DNA of 9,945 nt from Ruminococcaceae bacterium UBA5423 (GTDB lineage Bacteria > Bacillota > Clostridia > Oscillospirales > Acutalibacteraceae): assembly GCA_002409375.1 (NCBI GenBank), contig DHNF01000016.1:1-9945 (forward strand), read 5' to 3'. The position numbers and the translations under genes were made by a program. Positions within the stretch are counted from its first letter, which is position 1. Each line of letters begins with the position of its first letter. Positions 1-5,401 of this stretch are shown here, in pieces. Below the pieces are notes generated by a model. That model searched no databases, was not told where the DNA came from, and saw nothing but the letters and a program-made list of their open reading frames with translations.

Positions 1-31
1 AAAAATGGGGAAACTCAAAAAAACTAATTGC

Positions 32-60
32 TTGACAACAGTATATAAGTGTATTATTAT
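32..60 (+). promoter_or_regulatory. sigma-A-type promoter of tRNA-Leu
   Basis: TTGACA at 32-37 matches the -35 consensus exactly. A 17-base spacer separates it from TATTAT at 55-60 (5 of 6 matches to TATAAT). Transcription would start near 67, about 13 bases before the mature tRNA 5' end. This is normal for a singly transcribed tRNA gene. Confidence 0.8.
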
Positions 61-79
61 ATTCAAGGATTTTTAAAAT

Positions 80-166
80 GCCGCTGTGGTGGAACTGGCA
101 GACACAAGGGACTTAAAATCCCTCGGTGGAGACACTGTACCGGTTCGAGTCCGGTCAGCGGCACCA
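80..166 (+). tRNA. tRNA-Leu(TAA), CCA encoded
   Basis: An 87-base class II tRNA. The acceptor arms GCCGCTG (80-86) and CAGCGGC (156-162) pair fully, followed by discriminator A163 and an encoded CCA at 164-166. The anticodon stem AGGGA/TCCCT encloses the loop CTTAAAA, giving anticodon TAA at 114-116, which reads UUA/UUG leucine codons. The long variable arm at about 124-138 is typical of tRNA-Leu, and the T arm carries GGTTCGAGTCC. It is not in an array: its promoter lies just upstream and a terminator just downstream. Confidence 0.97.
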
Positions 167-191
167 GCAGCTTGAAAGCTGCACACAAGTC

Positions 192-224
192 GCGCTCTTA
201 TCTTTGTGGGTAAGGGCGCTTTTT
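192..224 (+). terminator. intrinsic terminator of tRNA-Leu
   Basis: The 9-base arms GCGCTCTTA (192-200) and TAAGGGCGC (211-219) pair with one G-U, around a 10-base loop, and are followed by five T (220-224). A second small hairpin, GCAGCT-TGAA-AGCTGC at 167-182, sits between the tRNA CCA end and this terminator and may help define the 3' trailer. Confidence 0.85.
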
Positions 225-260
225 GCTGCCCGCGATTAAGCGGCATCTTTTTATAATCTT

Positions 261-362
261 CTATTCGCTGAAAATTGTTGTTTCCTGAGAGATATAAAGA
301 AGAAGAATTATGACTGCAGCCAATATAATGCGTATTTTATAACGATATGAAAAAACGAACAC
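261..362 (-). CDS. possible 33-residue single-pass membrane microprotein
   Basis: A GTG start (362-360) is preceded by GAGGA with 6 bases between, and the frame runs to a TAG at 263-261. The predicted peptide has a short basic segment (SYRYKIR, about residues 5-11), a hydrophobic stretch (about 12-24, ILAAVIILLLYIS) and a polar acidic tail. That is the layout of a one-helix membrane peptide. It lies 30 bases downstream of the exporter-type gene and in the same reading frame as it. It could therefore be a small translationally coupled peptide, or the decayed remains of a longer C-terminal part of that gene. No family is recognised. The support is only the ribosome binding site and the hydrophobic profile, so confidence is low. 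Confidence 0.3.
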   Translation of the reverse strand: MFVFSYRYKIRIILAAVIILLLYISQETTIFSE

Positions 363-392
363 AAAAAGTCCTCGAAAAATTAAATAATCTAT

Positions 393-872
393 TTATTGGA
401 TATTATTAGCTTCTGGCCGTGGAGGGTAAATCAATAAGTTTATGCCTAACCCGATTAAGGTGCCGATAAGAGTGCCTAAAATTCTGATTATACCATACTC
501 CCAAGGAGAACCCATTGTATTCATGTATGCCACCGCAAAGTATACAATTGCAGCAGGCACAATACTTTCCGTCTTATTTATGACATTATGAATCCATATG
601 ATAGGAATAAGACCCAAAGATATAAAAATTATATTTTGGGTATATGATGTAATAACAATGCCAATTAACCCTCCAACTATTGTACCAATGTTGCGAATCA
701 CTACCGCTTGAAAAGAAGAAGAAACCGTTCTCTCGACTGCAATAACTGCCCCGATACATGCAAAGAACATAGGCTTGTGAAAAACATATTTCATAAGCGC
801 AGCTGCAAGAGTTACAGCAAGCACAGTTTTTAATGTTCGTGCCCCCAATAAAGACGAAAAAAACCTATTCAA
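393..872 (-). CDS. aromatic acid exporter / FUSC-type membrane protein, short form
   Basis: A 159-residue, very hydrophobic protein with about five to six membrane segments (roughly 13-28, 34-49, 62-77, 80-96, 103-118, 128-149). The N-terminal GARTLKTVLAVTLAA and the downstream pattern of G-x-x-G helices resemble the membrane half of the ArAE_1/FUSC superfamily, whose members export aromatic acids or similar compounds. Full-length proteins in that superfamily are usually over 300 residues and carry a soluble C-terminal domain, which is absent here, so this is either a genuine single-module form or a truncated gene. The start is TTG at 872-870. An in-frame TAG 12 bases upstream of it rules out an upstream extension, and an AAAGG lies about 12 bases away, which is rather far. 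A consensus promoter overlapped by a palindrome lies about 80 bases upstream. The substrate cannot be told from the sequence. Confidence 0.75.
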   Translation of the reverse strand: MNRFFSSLLGARTLKTVLAVTLAAALMKYVFHKPMFFACIGAVIAVERTVSSSFQAVVIRNIGTIVGGLIGIVITSYTQNIIFISLGLIPIIWIHNVINKTESIVPAAIVYFAVAYMNTMGSPWEYGIIRILGTLIGTLIGLGINLLIYPPRPEANNIQ

Positions 873-959
873 TAATTTTAACTACCTTTCTTATGATCGT
901 AACTGCGGTGACATGATGATATTCAAATTTATATTAAAATATCGCAGTAAAGTAAATCA

Positions 960-983
960 ATTGTAGCATAAAACAGCTACAAT
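960..983. promoter_or_regulatory. candidate operator: perfect 8+8 inverted repeat over the promoter
   Basis: ATTGTAGC (960-967) and GCTACAAT (976-983) are exact reverse complements around an 8-base centre. The palindrome covers the whole -10 box and the spacer of the minus-strand promoter, the classic position for a repressor of the TetR, MarR or GntR type. No regulator gene is adjacent. The element could also fold in RNA, but it lies upstream of the predicted start point and has no good T run on either side, so a terminator role is less likely. Confidence 0.5.
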
Positions 984-988
984 CTCAA
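960..988 (-). promoter_or_regulatory. promoter of the exporter-type gene
   Basis: On the minus strand, TTGAGA (988-983) is followed after exactly 17 bases by TACAAT (965-960). Both boxes match the sigma-A consensus at 5 of 6 positions. Transcription would start near 953, leaving a leader of about 80 bases before the TTG start at 872. A weaker alternative, TTGATT (962-957) with TAATAT about 18 bases further on, also exists. Confidence 0.6.
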
Positions 989-1378
989 ACGCTAAGGGGG
1001 CTATGTTTTCACTGATATACATAGGGTATTATATTGCACACACATTAAATATATAATTATGCATTCTTACCTATCAGTGGGCAAAATCATTGTTCTATCC
1101 CAAACAAAAAACTATGTTACACACAGGTTAAGGGCGTTGTTTTTGCAAGCATCAATAACGGTTGCATTTATGCAGAGTTTTAATGCCACCTTGCCCGATA
1201 CAAAAGATCCAGTAATTTTATCAATATTTTTTAATCGGATATTAGTATTAGTAACATTATTGAGCATAAAAAGATGGTACATGGCAATTTTCGCGTTGAT
1301 ACAACGATTGGTTGTAATTCCAACGATTTTATATTCCCCGTGCACCATCATAACCAAGAAAAATAATATTATCAGTAT
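984..1378. other. low-information stretch with no secure gene
   Basis: Between the exporter promoter and the stop of the four-helix membrane protein there is about 400 bases of AT-rich DNA. It contains one doubtful minus-strand ORF (1112-1357, listed separately). An overlapping plus-strand reading frame starts at 1059 without a ribosome binding site and runs antisense into the neighbouring gene. Apart from a short direct repeat (CAACGATT at 1302 and 1321) no structured element was seen. Confidence 0.5.
1112..1357 (-). CDS. doubtful hypothetical protein, 81 residues
   Basis: The ORF begins at tandem start codons (ATG 1357 and two codons later ATG-GTG) 21 bases after the stop of the four-helix protein, and ends in TAG at 1112. 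There is no Shine-Dalgarno sequence upstream. The codons look plausible for a coding region (mixed third positions, several cysteines: NRC, KLC, DAC, NLC), and translation could be coupled to the preceding gene. The protein is soluble, mildly basic and free of membrane segments. No family is recognised. It may be a real small gene, a degraded one, or chance. Confidence 0.25.
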   Translation of the reverse strand: MVMMVHGEYKIVGITTNRCINAKIAMYHLFMLNNVTNTNIRLKNIDKITGSFVSGKVALKLCINATVIDACKNNALNLCVT

Positions 1379-1768
1379 TTATCTTCGTTTTCTTGTTCTT
1401 CTTATCAAATACCATATTAACTGCACAAGCAGGCCTGCTACAAGCCCGAATCCTGCGCACATAAAAAGATAAAGCAGACCGGTCAAATCCCCCCAGCCGT
1501 CAAGACCGGCAATAAACTGCCAAAACATAAAAAAATACCCTATAAGCAAACCGGCAACAAAAATAGTGAATGCTGCTTTCATATCCAAGGAATAAAACGC
1601 GCCCGACACCCCGCCAAAAACGAGTGATAACAGCGCATAGGCAAGCAGGTTTTGAGTGTTGGCGGTTTGTCCAAGCATAAACTTCACACCCATCCATAAA
1701 AGCACAAAAGAAAGAACTGTGACAATTAATGTCGTTATCCAAAACAACTTTGCCTTGTGATGGTTCAA
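1379..1768 (-). CDS. small four-helix membrane protein, function unknown
   Basis: A 129-residue integral membrane protein with four clear hydrophobic helices (about residues 8-30, 39-59, 64-88 and 95-121) and a strongly basic C-terminus (RRTRKRR), which predicts that end inside the cell. Size and topology resemble the small clostridial TIGR04086/YrzE-like membrane proteins, but no diagnostic motif is present, so that assignment is only a suggestion. The start is TTG (1768-1766): AAGG lies 10 bases upstream and an in-frame TGA 7-9 bases before it forbids extension. An ATG at 1777-1775 sits directly against the Shine-Dalgarno in another frame and is not used. The gene is separated from the upstream Cys-rich gene by a strong hairpin, so it is likely transcribed on its own. 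Confidence 0.75.
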   Translation of the reverse strand: MNHHKAKLFWITTLIVTVLSFVLLWMGVKFMLGQTANTQNLLAYALLSLVFGGVSGAFYSLDMKAAFTIFVAGLLIGYFFMFWQFIAGLDGWGDLTGLLYLFMCAGFGLVAGLLVQLIWYLIRRTRKRR

Positions 1769-1836
1769 TTCGTTTCATCCTTCCTACAAAACCGGATAGA
1801 ATAAATGGCTTATCACTATTATGCCACAAATCTTTT

Positions 1837-1881
1837 AAAACTATTAAACAATGCCGGTGCAACCTATAAGGGCACCGGCAT
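1837..1881 (-). terminator. intrinsic terminator after the Cys-rich gene
   Basis: ATGCCGGTGC (1851-1860) and GCACCGGCAT (1872-1881) form a perfect 10-base GC-rich stem around an 11-base loop. On the minus strand it is followed by the T-rich stretch TGTTTAATAGTTTT. It begins 36 bases after the stop codon of the 275-residue gene. The T run is interrupted, so termination may be imperfect, but the stem is strong. Confidence 0.75.
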
Positions 1882-1917
1882 CGGTATGCAAGGTGATTTT
1901 GTTTATGTTGTTTTGAG

Positions 1918-2745
1918 TTATCTTCTGTTGTCACAGCCGCACTTGTCTTTTTTGTCACTCTTCTGCTCGGGCGGGAAGAACTCGTCAACAGGAAAATGCA
2001 TTTTGCGGAACAAATCGCAGGGCTCGTCACCGGTTGAATCTGAGCAGTCCTTGGTGGGCAGACAGAAGTCATAGACCGGAACCAGCATTTGCACATTGCG
2101 AATGAGCTGAACAATCGTGAAAATACCAAGCGTGACATATACAGCTTTGCTTTCGTCAGGGTCGACAAAACAACCGCCGAAACTGTTGGCAATCCCCTCT
2201 GGAATTGAATTGCATCCGCAATCGCAGTCGAATTTGCATTTGCGGCGTTCGCAGGGGTCAACGACGCATGCAGAAAGCACAATGGGTTCGGCAACCTGTA
2301 CTTTGCAGGTAGGCAGATTACGCTCTAACGGCTGTTGCCTATCGCTATCGTCCTCGCGGAATTCACTGCTGAATATTTTGACATTTCCTTCGCTGCCGAA
2401 GAGTATAACACGTTTGCGGAATACTGCTACACCGCACAGTGTCGCCGGATGTACATTGCGGCAGGTAAATGCCTCGATTTCGACCTTGAAAAAGAAGGTC
2501 AAATCACAGGCATAGTAGCCGCGGTTGAAAGGAAGTGGTTCGATGTCGATGAAGGTCGTGAGTACACATGCGTTTTTGGCCCGCACACTGACAGCGCGGT
2601 CAATAACCATCTGTTCACGCTCGGTAAAGAATACTCGAAGATCCTCTATACAATCTTTATCCGAACATGAGTCATAAACACGACCGGCATCAATGCAGAC
2701 GGCTTCTTTACAGCCGCTGTCGTGCAAGAATTTGTGATCAGACAT
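1918..2745 (-). CDS. conserved-looking Cys-rich protein of unknown function
   Basis: A 275-residue soluble protein with 21 cysteines, no signal peptide and no membrane helix. The N-terminal part (about 1-135) opens with HDSGCKEAVCIDAGRVYDSCSDKDCIEDLRVFF, with cysteines at 12, 17, 27 and 32. A beta-rich middle follows. A dense cluster of six cysteines lies at 160-178 (pattern C-x4-C-x4-C-x3-C-x-C-x-C), the C-terminal region holds C192, C228, C234 and C243, and the end is a charged CGCDNRR tail. I recall similar uncharacterised proteins in clostridia, but I cannot name a family or function. Metal binding or disulfide cross-linking, for instance in a spore structure, would fit the cysteines and is inference only. 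ATG 2745 is well supported by GGGAGG 7 bases upstream. The gene follows pcrA by 118 bases with no terminator seen between, and ends in a strong hairpin. Confidence 0.85.
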   Translation of the reverse strand: MSDHKFLHDSGCKEAVCIDAGRVYDSCSDKDCIEDLRVFFTEREQMVIDRAVSVRAKNACVLTTFIDIEPLPFNRGYYACDLTFFFKVEIEAFTCRNVHPATLCGVAVFRKRVILFGSEGNVKIFSSEFREDDSDRQQPLERNLPTCKVQVAEPIVLSACVVDPCERRKCKFDCDCGCNSIPEGIANSFGGCFVDPDESKAVYVTLGIFTIVQLIRNVQMLVPVYDFCLPTKDCSDSTGDEPCDLFRKMHFPVDEFFPPEQKSDKKDKCGCDNRR

Positions 2746-2753
2746 GGTTAATC

Positions 2754-2807
2754 CTCCCGTAAAATGATATAGGTATGTTTACTTCAATACATTTTATGAT
2801 ACGGGAG
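2754..2807 (-). promoter_or_regulatory. leader inverted repeat able to mask the Shine-Dalgarno
   Basis: On the minus strand the leader segment CTCCCGT (2807-2801) is the exact complement of ACGGGAG (2760-2754), which contains the Shine-Dalgarno of the Cys-rich gene. Inside that, AAAATG (2795-2790) pairs with CATTTT (2766-2761), leaving a 5-base bulge on one side. If the transcript starts upstream, for example as read-through from pcrA, this 13-pair structure would bury the ribosome binding site. The loop contains CATACCTA (2777-2770) with ATA 17 bases upstream, a weak resemblance to sporulation sigma-E promoters; a transcript starting there would lack the masking arm. Confidence 0.4.
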
Positions 2808-2863
2808 AAGTTATGTGATTGAATTTAGGGGCTTTTGTTGTTTTGGGAAGAAGACATATTGTT

Positions 2864-5314
2864 TTATACTTTCGTTAAATGAGCATAGTTTGCCATAATC
2901 TTTTTGATTCCCACTTTTTCAAATTCAATTTGAAGCAGTGTATCATTGCCCATCGGCGAAGAAGACATTATTTTACCATTCCCAAACACCTTGTGACACA
3001 CAATGTCGCCCGACTTCCAACTATTTGCAGATGTGGTTGCTGTATTTTGTTTTCCAGCAGAACTTGTTGCAGAAATGCCGCCGCCAGCATTACCTCTCAA
3101 ATTAAATGTACGCGTCTTGTCAGGTTTTTTATAATCAATTGGATGGTATTTTATCTCATACTGTGATGAGGATATGCCCGCAGATGAAAAGCCCTGGTCT
3201 TGCATGTTTATCAGATGCTCGGGTATGTCGGCTAAAAAGCGTGACGGCAAGTTTCGTGTGGTTGAGCCGTAAAGCATTCTCCTTTGAGAATGTATAATAT
3301 ATAAATTTTCTTTAGCGCGTGTTATTGCAACATAGCATAGCCGGCGGTCTTCTTCAAGCTCCTCTGGCTGCAAAATTGTCCGCATTCCGGGGAAAATACC
3401 CTCTTCAAAGCCCGGCAAAAACACAACGGGAAACTCAAGCCCTTTTGCCGCATGCATCGTCATTAGAACGACACTGTCTGCGACAGCATCATAATTGTCA
3501 ACATCGGTCATCAAAGCTGTTTCTTCAAGAAAACCTGCCAAATCAGGCTCGGCAGGACTGTTTTTTTCATAATCTATTATCGAGGACGCCAACTCATTAA
3601 GATTTTCAACTCGCCCTGCTTCTATCTCCCCCGCCTGTTCCCACATTGCAAGATATCCGGTCATTTTAAGCATAGTCGTGTATAAAAGATGCAGTGATAC
3701 ATTTTCGTCATCGTTCATCTTACGCAAATGCTCTATCATATCTGTAAAGTACTTTAACTTTGCAAAGGCACGGCTGATGTCGGCATAATTTTCTGCGTCT
3801 AAGATAACATCATAAAGCGAAAGACCAATTCCATCAGCAATACCCATTGCTTTATCAACTGTGGTTTCTCCAATACCGCGTTTTGGCTGGTTTATAATGC
3901 GGCGTAACGCCACATTATCGTCGGGATTGTTAATCACTCTGAGATAAGCCATTGCGTCGCGTATTTCCAAATTGTCAAAAAATCGGTGTCCCCCGATAAT
4001 GCGATAGGGTATCCCGCTTTTCACCAAGGCGCGTTCAATTGCGTTTGATTGAGCATTTGCACGGTAAAGCACCGCAAAATCGCTGTAGCGTCTGTTTGCG
4101 GCAACTCCGTCCTGTATTGTGTCGGCGATAAACCTACCCTCATCTTCTTCGCTTATAACACTGTTGACTTGTATTTTATCGCCTTTTTTATTGCTGGTCC
4201 AAAGCATCTTGCCCTTGCGATTTTTGTTTTTTGATATAACCGAATTTGCCGCGTCCAGTATGTTCTGTGTCGAGCGATAATTCTGTTCAAGACGAATTAC
4301 ACAGCAGTCATTAAATTCCTTTTCAAAGTTAAGTATGTTCTCGATTGTCGCGCCCCTGAATTTATATATGCTTTGATCATCATCTCCGACAACACACAAA
4401 TTCCCCCATCCCTCGGACAGCATTTTAACAAAACGGTACTGAACATGGTTTGTGTCTTGATATTCGTCAACCATGATATAACGAAACCGGTTTTGATAAC
4501 TTTTAAGCACATCAGGCTCTTTAATAAATAACCTGACCGCCATATATAGCAGATCATCAAAGTCCATCGCATCGGCTTCTCTTAATCTTCGTTGATACAG
4601 TTCATAGGCTTTGGCAATCTGCTGCAGACGAAAATCTTTGCCTGCTTGTGATTTGTATTCGTCCGGTGACAAAAGATTGTCCTTGGCGCGTCCGATTTCA
4701 CTTAAAACCGCCTTATGACTCAGCACCCTTTCGTTTACATTAAGCGTTTGCAAACATTGCTTCATAAGGCGCCGACTGTCGTCCGTGTCATAAATTATAA
4801 ATCTGTTTGAATATCCAAGCCTGTCACCGTATCGGCGCAAAATCTGCGCGCAAAATGAATGGAAGGTGCTTGCTTGTGCCTCTTTCGCCTGTTCAGAACC
4901 AAGCATGAGTGACAGCCGTTCTTTAAGTTCGCCTGCCGCTTTGTTGGTGAATGTGATTGCAAGAATACGCCATGCTGGGACAGTATCAATCGCACAAAGA
5001 GCCACGGCATGGGAATACTCTTGTTCGGTTGCCGTGCTGTTTGCTGCAGCGCGCATTGCATTCATATCATCATCGGTCAGCATAGGCACCTGGGAGCTTT
5101 GATAGGCACTGCCGTATTTTACTATGTTCGCAAAACGGTTGACAAGCACTGTGGTCTTGCCGCTGCCTGCGCCCGCAAGAATTAACAGTGGTCCCTCTGT
5201 GTGAAAAACCGCCTGCCTTTGACTGTCATTCATACGAGAAAAATCTTTTTCCATAATCTGTTTGCGAAGCATTAAAAATTCGGTTTTATAAGGCATTATA
5301 CACGATTCCCCCAT
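2864..5314 (-). CDS. pcrA: ATP-dependent DNA helicase PcrA/UvrD family
   Basis: An 816-residue superfamily 1A 3'-5' helicase for replication restart, repair and displacement of stalled RNA polymerase. All motifs are present: Walker A GAGSGKTT (48-55), Ia ITFTNKAA (120-127), Walker B VDEYQDTN (282-289), III VVGDDDQSIYKFRGA (308-322), IV RLEQNYRST (341-349), V LMTMHAAKGLEF (617-628) and VI YVAITRAKENL (661-671). The C-terminal GDIVCHKVFGNGKI... module (769-816) is the Tudor-like RNA-polymerase-binding domain typical of PcrA. Between the Walker A helix and motif Ia there is an extra segment of about 40 residues (roughly 68-112) relative to classical PcrA; similar inserts occur in clostridial homologues as far as I recall. 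The start is uncertain: ATG 5314 has no Shine-Dalgarno, ATG 5296 has GGGGGAA about 9 bases upstream, and the usual family N-terminus aligns with Met21 (MEKDFSRMNDSQRQAV). Confidence 0.96.
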   Translation of the reverse strand: MGESCIMPYKTEFLMLRKQIMEKDFSRMNDSQRQAVFHTEGPLLILAGAGSGKTTVLVNRFANIVKYGSAYQSSQVPMLTDDDMNAMRAAANSTATEQEYSHAVALCAIDTVPAWRILAITFTNKAAGELKERLSLMLGSEQAKEAQASTFHSFCAQILRRYGDRLGYSNRFIIYDTDDSRRLMKQCLQTLNVNERVLSHKAVLSEIGRAKDNLLSPDEYKSQAGKDFRLQQIAKAYELYQRRLREADAMDFDDLLYMAVRLFIKEPDVLKSYQNRFRYIMVDEYQDTNHVQYRFVKMLSEGWGNLCVVGDDDQSIYKFRGATIENILNFEKEFNDCCVIRLEQNYRSTQNILDAANSVISKNKNRKGKMLWTSNKKGDKIQVNSVISEEDEGRFIADTIQDGVAANRRYSDFAVLYRANAQSNAIERALVKSGIPYRIIGGHRFFDNLEIRDAMAYLRVINNPDDNVALRRIINQPKRGIGETTVDKAMGIADGIGLSLYDVILDAENYADISRAFAKLKYFTDMIEHLRKMNDDENVSLHLLYTTMLKMTGYLAMWEQAGEIEAGRVENLNELASSIIDYEKNSPAEPDLAGFLEETALMTDVDNYDAVADSVVLMTMHAAKGLEFPVVFLPGFEEGIFPGMRTILQPEELEEDRRLCYVAITRAKENLYIIHSQRRMLYGSTTRNLPSRFLADIPEHLINMQDQGFSSAGISSSQYEIKYHPIDYKKPDKTRTFNLRGNAGGGISATSSAGKQNTATTSANSWKSGDIVCHKVFGNGKIMSSSPMGNDTLLQIEFEKVGIKKIMANYAHLTKV

Positions 5315-5348
5315 TTTGCAGTACTTTAAATTATTATTTTATTCATTT

Positions 5349-5382
5349 AAAAAAGAGGAAGAGAACAGCCCTTCCCCTTTTT
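5349..5382 (-). terminator. intrinsic terminator of the oadG-oadB unit
   Basis: On the minus strand GGGGAAG (5377-5371) pairs with CTTCCTC (5361-5355), with one G-U, around a 9-base loop. The stem is extended by A and T runs and followed by six T (5354-5349). It starts 25 bases after the oadB stop. Because of the G-U pair it works better for the minus strand than for the plus strand. Confidence 0.85.
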
Positions 5383-5401
5383 ATATTATACAATATAATT
5401 C

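Noticed and set aside
80..166. tRNA-Leu as an integration site of a mobile element
   Set aside because: No second copy of the tRNA 3' end, no integrase and no phage or plasmid genes are present in the window.
167..182. GCAGCT-TGAA-AGCTGC hairpin as the tRNA terminator
   Set aside because: It has no T run; the longer GC-rich hairpin with five T at 192-224 is the better terminator.
1059..1472. 137-codon plus-strand reading frame
   Set aside because: No ribosome binding site, no recognisable family, and it runs antisense into the end of the four-helix membrane gene.
1500..2294. 264-codon minus-strand reading frame overlapping the Cys-rich gene and the four-helix membrane gene
   Set aside because: It runs through two well-supported genes and the terminator hairpin between them, in another frame, with no family resemblance; it is a frame shadow.
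2117..2670. Two plus-strand reading frames antisense to the Cys-rich gene
   Set aside because: They lie wholly within a gene with a strong ribosome binding site and coherent protein; their products look like random complements.
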